From contig NC_047083.1 in assembly GCF_902459465.1 (NCBI RefSeq), positions 622,501-686,500 on the forward strand: a DNA stretch of 64,000 bases, read 5' to 3'. Below the pieces are notes generated by a model. It was not told where the DNA came from, did not search any database, and saw only the letters and a list, made by a program, of their open reading frames with translations. The translations under genes were made by a program, and so were the position numbers. The stretch is from Asterias rubens (taxonomy: Eukaryota > Echinodermata > Asteroidea > Forcipulatida > Asteriidae). How positions within the stretch are numbered: position 1 is the first letter of the stretch; every line of letters starts with the position of its first letter. This document shows positions 1 to 11,710 of the stretch, piece after piece.

Positions 1-1560
1 AGTGCGACTCTTTCAGCTCTTCGGAAGTTTACTTTGGAATTTGAGCAACTTGATTCCAACAAATCGGTAGTCATTTTAGAATAATACATAATAATAATAC
101 ATAATAATAAGACTTGTAATGCGCACATATTCACCCTGCTGGGTGTTTACTGTTAATTCTTATATTTCACACCATGCAAAGCTTCAAACATCATCATTTC
201 AGAACTGAGAAGTCTCCCGAATTCGATAATGTACTCCGCGGTGGCAGAATATCAAGACAAGCTCTCAATCTACCTGGTAAGTAGACACACACACACATTG
301 GGTGTTTAATTATACTCCTCCATGGAAATCATTAATACACGACATGAAACAGTCAACGGGCCACGCAAGAAACTTAAGATTGCGTAACAAGGTGCCATGC
401 CTCCAGTCAGACACCTTGCTGTATCGAGTTACCAAAAAGGCTTTAAGTTATGATAAGCTGTTAACAGCTGGTTTATATTTCATCATCTGTTATTCCATGG
501 TTACTCAGTTGCGTAACTTCGAGAGGGGGATTTATGTACGTGCCCCCCCCCCCACCTCAACACCCCACCCCTATAGAGGATTCAAAAGAAACTTGTAAAG
601 ATGGAAACATCTTACACCTTGGAATCAGGAAGATTTTGTACAATAATAAGGAAGATATTCAGGAATACCATGGAGGAAGAAATAATACATGTAGTCATTT
701 AATCATATTATTGGAAACAAAGTTTCCATAATCATGGAGTTTTTAAAAAAACTTATCAGCACATGGCCACAAACTTTGGATGGCAACTTTTTGCAGAATC
801 AGGGACAGTTGTTATCTTACGTAGTGAAGGGATTGATGACCCTCCTGGTTTATTCCATCGAGGAAGAAAATCAGTTATTTTCCCAGTAACGTCAGTGCCC
901 CACACCCTATTTGAAATCAAAATTGTTGATTATAAAAGATAACAGAGTGCAATGTTACAATTTTATGAGCCGCAAATCGATACCTTATCACGTGATGCAA
1001 TGTTATTTCAAAAAGGCCTAACCATGTTTTGTTGACTTTAAGGGCAACAAATCGGAAATCAGATTTTTAGTTAGGAACATCCTAGCTGGATGATCACAAA
1101 ACTTCCCCTGGTAGCTCCTCTAGCTACCTCACCTAGCTTTGCTGCTTCTTCTTTTTTCTTCCTCCATGTTCTTAGTAACTATTTTCTCAATGCTCATCGT
1201 TGAGAAGGCTAGATTGTCACTGTGGTGTGACGTCAAACATTCTTGATACAAAGTAAAACTGCCCAACTTTGAACAGTGAGGGCGCTAGCACAACTCAGCG
1301 GTCAAAAATCACCATCATAGTAAAAAAGACATTTGTTTACAACTTCGGTAAATTTTTGATCACAACTCTGTTTGTTTGTTTGTTTGTTTGTTTGTTTGTT
1401 TGTTTGTTTGTTTGTTTACAAGTATAAAAAGAAGGGTATCGCCCTCTACAGAATATGACCTAAAACAATAAAAACTTTGTTAAATCGTTTCAGACACTAT
1501 TGTAATCCAATCCTCCAATGGAGAAATAAAATCAACAGAATACTTTGGGGTTTAAAGTTA
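1..1560. other. Non-coding flank with repeats
   Basis: No exon with convincing splice sites or family similarity was seen. It holds an ATA/ATT-rich tract near 80-112, a repeat at about 200-310 that recurs at 20738-20830 (core ctgagaagtctcccgaattc, then aatctacctgg), and a (GTTT)n run at 1370-1417. Confidence 0.6.
1370..1417. repeat. (GTTT)n microsatellite
   Basis: About 11 to 12 uninterrupted copies of GTTT. Confidence 0.97.
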
Positions 1561-1564
1561 AATA

Positions 1565-1570
1565 TTTATT
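1565..1570 (-). terminator. Candidate polyadenylation signal of the RING-H2 gene
   Basis: AATAAA on the minus strand about 830 bp after the stop codon. Other weaker signals cannot be excluded. Confidence 0.35.
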
Positions 1571-2053
1571 CTCACATATATATTTACACCCCTGAATATA
1601 GATCACTACATCTCAGACTATAGCAAGAAATACAAACCATACAGTAACAAAAACACGTCCACTAAATGTAATGAAAAACACAATCATTTCTATAAAGGTT
1701 ATTTTCAAAGAAGAAAATTATCCCAGTCAAGCTTGATCCTAGTTAATGATTGCGTCATTTAACTGATATAGTAACTTTGATTTTAAAGGATTGCTGATGC
1801 ACCTTTTAAACCATATTGCAGATTTTTTGTTTAAACTCACTCTATAATTCACAATTATAATCGTTGTTTTTCCATAATATTTGAGGACTTAAACCTGATT
1901 CATGCAAAAGCGAATTCGCATGGCTCAAGCAATCAGTATGGTATGGGGGGTTTTCCAATTCTTGAGATGTACGAAAACCAAGCCTTGAGCTTCACTCTTG
2001 ACGGGCACAGCAATTTTCCTCTGTTAAGGGGCTCTTCTAGGAGAATTTAAATT

Positions 2054-2170
2054 AAGTATCTTGGACAGGTCGAAACCAGACAACTTGAAGGGTGCATCTT
2101 CTGAATTATTGGCATACAACAAGTTCTCTGCCTTCAAATCTATGTGGACTATTCCATTATCAAGTAGGTA
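2054..2170 (-). pseudogene. CaMKIV-like protein kinase exon remnant
   Basis: Minus-strand translation gives 39 codons starting right after an AG acceptor: YLLDNGIVHIDLKAENLL, then YANNSEDAPFKLSGFDLSKIL. This is the catalytic loop to DFG region of a CaM kinase IV-type kinase (normal pattern HRDLKPEN and DFG-LSK). Catalytic HRD reads HID, the P of KPEN is A, and the DFG position reads GFD. A stop follows about 10 codons later and no donor follows, so this is a decayed exon. It lies in the likely 3' UTR or just past the end of the RING-H2 gene, same strand. No other kinase exon was seen. Confidence 0.75.
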
Positions 2171-2399
2171 CTACATGGGATCTTTGCAAAGGGCACCAGA
2201 GCAAAAGCACAAGGCACCACGGCATTTGCTGTGGGTGCTGTGGAATATTTGAAGGCCTGGAAAACTCACTGCGCGATTGGCATGAAGTATGAACCTGGCT
2301 ATAACAAACATGGAATCGACAAGAAATGTTCTCCTTACATGCTTTCTAATGCAGGGTCAAAGGTCACTCATTTGTTGATGTCTGAATGCTCCGAGGTAA

Positions 2400-5300
2400 T
2401 CAATGAAAGTTTACTGGGTTAAAGTTCACCTCTTCTCGACACACTGGACAGATGCGGTTTTCCTACGGGAAAAAAAAGAAATTGCAAAATAGTTAATGGC
2501 CTGACGTTTCAACTCTAGCAGAATCTTATGAACCGGGCTGAATGCTGTATAGTCTTGATTCAACTCACTTTCAGCCATTTATCAATACAGACCGCATGAA
2601 TGCAGTGTAGTCTTGATTCAACTCACTTTCAGCCATTTATCAATACAGACCGCATGAATGCAGTCTAGTCTTGATTCAACTCACTTTCAGCCATTTATCA
2701 ATACAGATCGCATGAATGCAGTCTAGTCTTGATTCAACTCACTTTCAGCCATTTATCAATACAGACAGCATGAATGCAGTCTAGTCTTGATTCAACTCAC
2801 TTTCAGCCATTTATCAATACAGACAGCATGAATGCTGTTTAGTCTTGATTCAACTCACTTTCAGCCATTTATCAATACAGATCGCATGAATGCTGTATAG
2901 TCTTGATTCAACTCACTTTCAGCCATTTACCAATACAGACCTGTATAGTCTTGATTCAACTCACTTTCAGCCATTTATCAATACAGACCGCATGAATGCA
3001 GTCTAGTCTTGATTCAACTCACTTTCAGCCATTTATCAATACAGACAGCATGATAGAAATGGAAGCATGGTAACCGCCTCATGTTCTCTCCTGTCTCATA
3101 GTCTCCCATACAAATAGAGCATTCCTTCTCCTCAGATGACTGGCCAGGAGTGTAGAGAAACGTTGGTAGGTAGTTAATGGAAGATTCAGGAAGACCTTTG
3201 CTGATGGCTGGGCCGACAGAATCAGCAAGATTCCATAAAGTCTAAAAAATAATAATAATATTAATATGAATAAAAAGTTCTTGATTTGACCTCTTCCACC
3301 CACGTCACACGTTACTAAAGTCTCCCTCGCTCACCAATTTCAGAGTCAAACTTAATGTGATAATTGCGGTAAGCGCATAAACCCTATGTCCCCTTAAAGT
3401 ACCCACTAAAACACACTGAGACTATGACTCCAAAAATGGCGCAACAAACATTATTGTGAAGATGACGTTAGGTGAATCGGGTCAATAAGGCATTAAAGTA
3501 TAAAATCCTGTAACTATTTATAGAAGTAACTGTCGGAGTCTTAAGTTAGTTTGAAACACACAATGGCTTCAGAATGTTAGTTTAAGTTCCTATGATAAAT
3601 CTACAACCTTACAAAGTTATTGATAAAAGACGGTATTTAAAATTAAGCATTAAAATTACAAAAAGAGGTTCCACTGGAAACCAAATTGACCTGTGGTCTA
3701 ACATCTATTAACATCTATTAAATGTTAGCAGAATGAATTGAAGCTACCGAGTAATCTCGGTAGTCAAGTGGTAAGACATCTACTCTAGAATGTCAAAGGT
3801 CGTGGGTTCAAATCCCACCATGCATGTGGGATTTTTCATAGAACTAGGGAAAGTACCGGGTAGGCCTATACAAAGATAACACACATCAGTGAGTAAAATA
3901 AAGAAATGTCAGGGTCAAAAAGCAACGAGGAAATCAATCAATAAAAACATCATCAAATAAATACAGTACATGTATTATTGCCAAAATTGAAATAAAGTTA
4001 AATAACAAAAAGTAAAATGCAGTTGAATATTATTTCAATCATAAAAAACTCACATGATTGAAATGTTAAAAATCACAATGAATGGTATGCAATCACAAAG
4101 ATTAAACAATTACACATCAAAGAAAAAATACATTGACACATTAATTGGCAACAAGGCAATCATAAGTTACAAATGGAGAAAAAAAACACATCAATGGCAA
4201 AATATACAATGGAGAAAATATAACAACAATATCATATCAATTTGATTGTCAATGTCAAAAACACAACTTTGTAATTGTTTCAAGTGGTAGTGGGTTATAT
4301 TTACAGAAGAAAATACAACACATCAAATTTCACAGAAAAAGTAGCTAAGCATAACAAAATTATGCTTATCAGAATACGGTTACCACCCAAAATATAATGT
4401 CACATAATGGAGGTTCCATCTGTGACTGGTATTCTTCTTAAGCCCGGTTCATACAAATGTACTTCCTGTGAATGCGGATGTTGGCGTCACAAATTTGCAC
4501 TGAATAATTCGCAGCAGTTGAGATGTGCTCAACTCTTGAGTTGTGACGTCAAAATCACATCAAATTTGCATCGCATTGGCAAACACAGGAAGTATGAACT
4601 GGGCTTTACTTGTGTTACGAAGAAATTTGTGAAGCAATATTTCCTGCTTAAGCAACTCTATGAAATTAGGCCCTGGTCCCAGAGATGAAGGGCAACTCCT
4701 TCCCTACCTCATAATCAGCGCCATTAGCCATCGGTGATTGCATATTGTGAGGATTCCGCCGGCCTCTTCCCCTTCCTCGACGCTGACCTCGGTTTCTTTG
4801 TCTTGGAGGAGGCTACAAAAGAAGATAAATTTCAAGAAATAAACCATATAAGAAACTGACTGGATATGATTTTTTTAACAGTTTTGGGTTTGAATAAAAA
4901 AAAAATTACTCAAGCATTTACCAAGTGATTATATACTGTCCTATATGCCCCTCTCTGTAGAGACCTTTAGCCAAGTGAATATGCTGTCCTATATGAACTC
5001 TTACCAAGTGAATATGCTGTCCTATATGAACTCTTACCAAGTGAATATGCTGTCCTATATGAACTCTTACCAAGTGAATATGCTGTCCTATATGCCCCTC
5101 CATGTTATCCACAAGAAATCGATCCATCTCCAGCATCATGGCAGCATTGACGGGATTATTGTCGACCAAGTCATCTCTCCATCTCATCTCCCACTGGTTG
5201 GTACCTCGTTGATTGGGGAAGGCAGTGTTATGGGCACCGGGGAAGAGAGGTAACACAGGCATGGAGGGTACACGGCCCGGACCATCGATGTCATGGATCA

Positions 5301-8300
5301 AGATCGGCTGGAAAATAAAAAGAAATAACATTTGTAAGCAGAAGTGTGAACAGTGAACCATTGAAGAAGCTCATACCTGCTAAGCATATGACAAAAGCTG
5401 GATAAAACTTGCTTACCTGATCGTTTGAAGACGCCTCTGCCAGTCTGTTCGCCTCTGCATCAAATTCCTCCTAAAAATACAAGAGAAAGAGAGATTAGAT
5501 TTTAAAATTTCAAAAAGTTTTGCAAGAAACTGTTTAAAGCATACAAATTTCAAAATGGTTTGCAAGAAACCGTTAAAAAAAAAAAAATAGCACAGGCGTA
5601 CTTTTCTGTTGTGTTTTTCTATTTATTTTTTTAAGGGTTGGGGTTAGAAGGGCAGGATTTAAATCAAATCAAAATAATCTTTTGCTGCAAAAGCCATCTA
5701 TTTTTTATGCAGTTATTCATTTGGAGACATTGTCATCGCTACCCAATAAAACTTGATCAACCAGTTCAATACTTGGGACCTAATTCAGAAACACCATTTA
5801 TAGGGTATTTTTGTTAAACAAGCCATAATATTTGCATTTTCTGCCACCATGATTGGATTCAAACAGGCAGACAGAGCCTAAGCCAGCTTAAGCCAGAGCC
5901 ATTGCTGAAGCCATGGTTTAAGTAGGGCCTACGTTGAGATGCCAGAGACTTACCTGGAGTTGTTTTGCCATAGCCTCATCATTCTCCATCTGTCTGACCA
6001 GCTCAATCACATCCGGCGACTCAGGACGCCCCGAAGACCTCTTCTCTCGACTTCTCCGCTTATGTTTAGATGACTTGTGTTCTTTTCTGTGTTTTGACCT
6101 ATGACCCTCAGAATTCATTGCACCGACATCCGTTGTAGGTGGTCTTGCAATGTCTTTGTCCTTCCTTGATTCTTTTCTAGTCCTTTTTGACTTGTGTCTT
6201 GAGACTCTACTTCCATCATCTGGACCAACATCGGGAAGCTCATGGTGCCTTTCATCAATGGGGTTGGAACGTATCCCAGGACTGGTCTGATGGTCGCCCA
6301 GTTCCCCAACTTCCAGTTCAAAGTTCCTAGTCGCAATGTTCAAGGAGCTAGCTCTTGGTGTAGAAAGAGTGATATCTTGGATGTCAAGTCTTGGATTGAA
6401 TCCAATCGGATAAGAAGAACTGCTAACAACAGTAACAGTGTCATTCCTTCCTTGGGACGGCCTTCTTCTGAATTCTTCGCCATCTGATTTAGAACCTCTT
6501 GCTGAATTTCCCAACGCTGAGTTTGATACTTGTCCAGCAAGCACCAAACTGGGATTGGAGTCAGTCCATCTTTGTTTATGCGTTCTTGAAGTGTGTCCAG
6601 AAATGTTAGGGTGGTCTGTGTCGGTCAGGTTCACAATCATGTGGTTGTCATCAGGAGACATGGATAGATTTCTGGGGGTATTGTTTTGCTTCCTTTCATG
6701 ATTCCTAAGACGGTGTTGAGGTGAGGAGTCATCGCTTCCTCGCGTGGTACATGTAGTTTCCCTTGAAAAGCGTTGCATGAATCCTGGAGACTGAGAAGGA
6801 CTTCCAAAACCTGTAAAATTCTGGGGAACTTGGTTGTTGCTTGATGTGATGTCACTCTTTTTAGGGGTGATCTCCTTTTGAGAATATCGAAAGAACACTG
6901 GAGAACGAGAAGGGCTAGAACTACTTCCACTTGCCAAAATGGGGATAGAAATTGTAGGACTCTCTGGTTCAGAACCGTCATCTCTTTCTGTGCTTTGAAT
7001 TGTGTTTATATGCACCACATCGTCATCCCACGCAACGTTGGATCTGATTTTGATCGATGGGACATGATCCTCTCTGTTCAGTGGAGCTTTCTGTTTGAAG
7101 CTCATCAAAGAGGTCTTGGAGTTTCTTTGGCAAGGCGAGAAGTTGGACTGGAACTCGGGACTGGCTTGTCCTGACATAGCTCCTCTGTCTGCACTCTGCG
7201 TTATGTCGATTAGTATGACTCCTTCGTCCCTACCAGGAGGGTGAGCCACTCTCTTCGGGCTGATATTATCACTTGGACCTTGGCTACATGATGCTCTCAA
7301 ACTCATGGACATGTGTCTGCTGTCGGGGTTATATGGACGCTGAGTGGTGTTCTTAGCTTGATGAGTTTCTTCGCCAACACCCTGGCCAGAGTCAATCAAG
7401 ATGACTTGATCATCTTGTCTGTCTTGGATGCTATCATCATCTTCCTCTGTTTCATCCCCATCAGTACTTGATGTCGATCCAAACAACTTCAAGTCCATTT
7501 GTTTTTGGTCTGAGTGGTTATTGTTTCGATGAACCTTATCAGAAGTGTCGTGTGTTTGTTTCGCACTTCCAGCAGCGCCTTGTTCAAACTTGGGTTGTCT
7601 TCTTTCCAATGCATTTGATGAGGAATTTAGAATACTAGACATCGACCAGGAAACTGGCAATATTCTGGCTTTCTTGGTTCTTGGAGGATTGTCAACTTTC
7701 AAGGACCGTTTATTCTGCCCGAATTGTTGTCGAATGTTACTGTCTTTTGGTACTGTTGACATTCTCTGCAATACTTTAATGAGTCCATTATGTTTTGGTG
7801 ACGTTACTTTTTCTTCTTCACTTGCAAGGTTATTATTCACCAAAGCGACCACGTCAGGCAGTTGGGAGATGCTTCTCAGAGCATCATTTTGCTGGCTTCC
7901 CAACTTATTTTGAAGTCTCCTTGCAAGTGGCTGTCTGTTATCAGAGGATGATCTATTTGGAAAGGTTGACGAGAGAATTGAATCAGAATCTGAGCTACTG
8001 CCACTCGAGTCATTCTCAGCTTTATCAAGACCTTCTAATCTTCCAAACTTCTGGGTGAGTTGCGGCCGACTGCTTGGATAACTTGTTGCCTGACGGCCAA
8101 TATAAGATCTTGAATCTGAATTACTGAATACTTCCGAGGTGGGCCTTGACCACACATCGGGATGTTTATTGCGTGAACTATTATTGCTGATAACGGACTT
8201 AACTTTGTGGCTCCTTTCGCTTTCATTAATACTGTGAGGTATTGCTGGATCATTTTGTTCCCTGAAAAATGTGTCCCTTCTGATGCCAGAGTTTATCGTT

Positions 8301-9330
8301 CTTTCTCCAATGAACGGATTCTGCCCATGTATTGATGCACTTATGTGGGGTTTTTCTACAGCAATTACACCCCCTGCCTGTGAAGAATCTACATTCTTTG
8401 TAAGATTTTTTCTTCCACTGTTCTTAGAGCGGTCTCTTTCACTATTCCTTGCGGTTTGATCTACCTTAAACACAAAACTCTTCAAAGAAGTTTGTTCTTT
8501 ATCCTTGGGTTGTTTGACACGACTCAATCTTATTGGAGGTACATGTAGCTTGCTCGGCTCCCTGGTTGTTTGAAACAGCATCGACTCTCCAGTCTCTTGA
8601 GGTAGTCTCAACTCCTTTGTTGAGTCTTCGCTGGATCTTTTTCTCGGCCTCTTCAGTTGATGGAGGATACTCTCCCCAATATCAAAAGGACTTTCCCTTC
8701 CTGATCGAGGTAGCGGATGTTCAACAACAGGGTGTAGTTTCCGTTCTGGGCTGTAGAAAGTAAACGCAAACAAATCCAAGCATTTTTACTTTGTGCTTCA
8801 CTTGTACTGCAGTCAACTCTCGTTATAAAAAGGTCGCTGGAACTGGCCAAATTACCTCTTTATAACAGAATGTTGTTTAAGAGCATACTTATGTTTTACT
8901 ATTTTTATTTTTTTTAAGACAAAATTTATGTGTTTATAATGTATCATTAAACTTACTAATCTTAAGAACTTGTATGTATACATAAAGTGGTTGGCAACTC
9001 TAAACTGAACAATTGGGGGCCAGTTTGAATTATAATGCTTGACTGCCACCTTTGAAAGAAATAAAGAATAAAAAAAATAAAAAGGACCTCATCCCCCTCT
9101 TTTTGCAAGAACCTGGATGATCAACTGGTATTTTTGTTTACTTGGCCTTAAACAATCGATCAATCCCTAGATGTCAGCTGCACAAACCTTGGTGTATCGG
9201 GCACTAAGATGCAACCATCGTTAGACCTGGCCGTTTCATCCTCATCACTGCTACTCCAAAGGTCAAGAAGAACCGCTGCATGTTTGAACTTTGACCTTTT
9301 AGAAGCCTCACTCTTCTGAAGATGCTCCAT
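2400..9330 (-). CDS. RING-H2 E3 ubiquitin ligase, large, SUMO-motif rich
   Basis: Seven coding exons (minus strand): 9188-9330, 5954-8750, 5417-5470, 5071-5307, 4708-4812, 3023-3241, 2400-2462. Phases match at every junction; the predicted protein is about 1205 aa. The C-terminal module (about 1153-1193) is a complete RING-H2: CSIC, then C-x-H-x2-H-x2-C (PCFHFYHAVC), WLK, CPVC, so ubiquitin ligase activity is expected. The 933-aa exon is disordered, Ser/basic rich, with hydrophobic-acidic SUMO-interaction-like motifs: QVILID (about 496), VILIDI (559), VVHINT (626), MIVNLTD (752). A Lys/Arg tract at about 900-955 suggests nuclear location. NDEAMAKQLQ-EEFD spanning exons 2/3 resembles a ubiquitin-binding helix. 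An R/G tract precedes the RING. The start is the ATG in a fair context (CCCATGG) after an acceptor; an upstream exon near 10508-10541 could add MEKQ if a slightly later acceptor is used. The exon 1 donor (gtttgt) is weak. The RING neighbourhood is like RNF38/RNF44; the SIMs recall Arkadia/RNF4. Orthology is not assigned. Confidence 0.85.
2538..3051 (-). repeat. 58-bp tandem array, nine copies, containing exon end and 5' splice site
   Basis: Nine copies of a 58-bp unit, one shortened by about 10 bp. On the minus strand each copy contains ATTGATAAATGGCTGAAA followed by gtgagt, that is the codons IDKWLK and donor of RING exon 6. The copy at 3011-3051 is the real exon edge; the other eight fill intron 6. 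Read-through of the first donor meets TGA at once, and 58 is not a multiple of 3, so downstream donors would be non-productive. Confidence 0.92.
3023..3241 (-). CDS. Exon 6 of the RING-H2 ligase (most of the RING), donor at 3022
   Basis: 73 codons, phase 0 at both ends, acceptor tttttag and donor gtgagt. It carries the first six zinc ligands of the RING and ends in IDKWLK. The last 20-odd bases plus the donor and early intron form the 58-bp unit repeated downstream in the transcript direction (2538-3051). Confidence 0.88.
3755..3822 (+). repeat. tRNA-derived SINE head
   Basis: Has an A-box-like TAGTCAAGTGG and B-box-like GGTTCAAATCC with the expected spacing; closely related to the minus-strand copy at 57006-57073. 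It sits in intron 5 of the RING-H2 gene. The anticodon arm does not pair, so it is a SINE or pseudo-tRNA. Confidence 0.7.
4439..4614. mobile_element. MITE-like palindromic element
   Basis: Left end AAGCCCGGTTCATAC...TTCCTGTG is matched by the inverted right end CACAGGAAGTATGAACTGGGCTT; inner parts (gacgtca, caaatttgca) also pair. A half copy with the same inner motifs lies near 57839-57910. No coding capacity. Confidence 0.65.
4918..5102 (-). repeat. 33-bp tandem array covering exon 4 end and donor
   Basis: About four near-identical 33-bp units (CATATAGGACAGCATATTCA core on the minus strand) plus a diverged unit at 4918-4970. The first unit in transcript order is the coding end of RING-ligase exon 4; three units carry an intact gtaagag donor. 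Confidence 0.92.
5071..5307 (-). CDS. Exon 4 of the RING-H2 ligase with three tandem in-frame donors
   Basis: 79 codons (PILIHDIDGPGR to GHIGQHIHL), phase 0. The exon end CACTTG|gtaagag lies in a 33-bp tandem repeat, so identical donors also occur at exon ends 5038 and 5005. The reading frame stays open through them: use of the second or third donor would add 11 or 22 residues (unit VRVHIGQHIHL) without a frameshift. The next repeat copy has lost the GT. Confidence 0.8.
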
Positions 9331-10541
9331 GGGAATCTTTGTCTTTACTAGGGAGGACAAATAGAGAGACATTTACTTTCTTGTAAGCATACAAATTATG
9401 AAAGAAATGTAAGAAAAAGGGGGCGGGGGGAGGGAACAAAGTCTATGAAGCAAGATCTAACTGATGACTGAGGCTTGTTGACATAGGTCTATATTTGTGG
9501 TTCTCAAGTTTCTTGAGTTTCTGTATGTCAGACATTAGCAAAAACCACGTCCAAAGGAAGTTGTGGTAAAAAAAAAGTAGTTCATGCATGTGTTTTACTG
9601 TAACCACCGGCACGCGGTGGCATGCAGTCACTGCCTGTCAACAGAAATTAAAATATATTGGAGAGGACATGGTGGAATGGAGGACCACAATGAAGGGATG
9701 GGGGGGGGTAGCTCCAACCCATCATGGGATTCATGATCCTGATCATGATGGAGATGGACGACGGGAAGGACACATGTTATTTGTTTTGCCAGGATTTGGT
9801 TTAAAAAAAAAAAGTTTGCTGAGTTTGCTGAAAATTTAAAGCTTGGTTCAAAAATCAATGGATGGCAAGTTAGTTAGTCGGTGTGTCCAAATTGTTTAAT
9901 TCACTTTCTATATTATTCAATATATATTATATTATTTACATGTATAACACGCAATAGTTTTTTTAAATAAATGACAGATCATGCAGATAATAAGTATTTA
10001 AAAAATAAAAAACAGGGTAGGGTGTCCGACTCCAAATTTAAAACAGCAGGGGAAGAGGGTGTCCAAGCAAAATTAAAACGACACACACAGGGTAGGGGAC
10101 AGCACACACACACAACACAGCCCACAGAGACAGCACAGACACCCTCCATTTGCCCTCTGCTCTGCTGACTAAACAACACGTAGTAAATAAGGTCTATGTT
10201 GTATGGGAAAGGACAGGATTTTTCCCGACCCAAACCATAATGGAGGTCCATGCCCTAACTAACTACGTTACTATTTTACTAACTTGCAATCAATTAAAAA
10301 TAAAGCTGCCCCTCCGCGCGCCATCACGCTGCGCACGCCTGACCGACTACCCCCTAGCTATTCCCCATTTTTCTTCCTTCCTCCCGGACTGACTGACTGG
10401 GTCTCTACTCTCTTCTTGTGTAATTACTTAAATACTATCATTTAACATTACCCTAAAGTTGAAAACATTCCGAAAAGAAAATACGGCTGAATTTATAAAT
10501 ACAAACCTGTTTTTCCATTTGCGCGTAAAATCTCCACCGCT

Positions 10542-11160
10542 CTGCCAGATTTTTTTCAAAATCTCATTAAATTATTGACCTTTTAGGCTTAGGTCATGCT
10601 GGAGACTCTACCCACCAAACGAATAACTTGCTTTAATCGTTTAAAAATGTAAGTGTGGAATTAATTATTTTTTAATTACATAAAATAATATTTTGGCCGA
10701 GAGGTTTTTTGTTAATAATTATTATATTAAAAAATCAATTACTGCAAACAAAAGAATTTTTCAATTTTAGAATGAAGAAAGAAGGTGAAGTCCTCAAAAC
10801 AAGATGGCCGCGCCTGACCGTCTGCCAAATTTTCAACGTTTTTAATAGAAAGGACTAGAACTCCATCGATAATGAGGCAAATATTTTAATAATTTATCTT
10901 TAAACTAACCTACAACCATTAGTAGTGTATCGTTTAAGTTGTGGACATTTTGATGATGTTTTAAAGGGTTTTAACGTCATTTATGTCGCTGAGTGACTTA
11001 CTTTTTTACCGCTGGCGTCCTAAATTCTCTTTTTGACATTAAAAGCACTGACGTGATTGAGGGCGCTGTTTATGTAATTCAGTCAAACAAACAAAAGAGC
11101 GTGAACTGAATGTGGAGGGGGATTTCCCTAGAGTGGCCCTGATGTACAAACTGTGTACGA
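10542..11160. promoter_or_regulatory. Likely divergent promoter region of the two RING ligase genes
   Basis: The RING-H2 gene leaves to the left (possible first exon ending at a gtttgt donor at 10508) and RNF141 to the right (possible non-coding first exon ending at AAA|gtaagg, 11276). About 0.6 to 0.7 kb of repeat-poor sequence lies between. No TATA box was identified. Confidence 0.4.
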
Positions 11161-11710
11161 CGGAGCATGCATGGAGGAAGGAAATTAGACGTACTTTGTT
11201 GTGTGGATCATGAGAAGAACTGATGAAAAGTCCTATTATTACCGTCTGTGGTTTTGTTCTAACTCAATGCCTCAAAGTAAGGAAGGCTAGAATTAATAAT
11301 TTATATTTTGATATTTTTAAAGAAAGTTCAAATTAATTCAGATTCATAATATTAATAATGACATGTATGAACAAATTTACATTACATTAGTGATGGGGTA
11401 ATGGTTGGTTAAACGGCTATCATGACTATATAAATTGCATCAATTTCAAGAAATTGTGATTCGGTCACTAGACAAAACTTATTCTAGTCATTGTTAAAAT
11501 AAATCAGCGGTTAGCTTGGTAAGATTTGAACCCACAACCTTCCCTTGTAATTGCAAGTCCAACGGGTATTCAGTCCAACACTCAGTCGAACCACTAGACC
11601 CAGGTTCACTACACAGGCCTACTGCTCGGCAGTCCGAACAAGACAACTGGGGTTTTTTCATGTTAACAAATTGATCAAGATGTTTTCTTTTCCTTTCTCC
11701 TATTTCATAG

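Noticed and set aside
3079-3303. 74-codon minus-strand frame over the RING exon
   Set aside because: Wrong frame; the neighbouring frame has the zinc ligands and matching splice phases.
4945-5253. Plus-strand frame with MNSYQVNMLSY repeats
   Set aside because: Antisense shadow of RING-ligase exon 4 and its 33-bp array.
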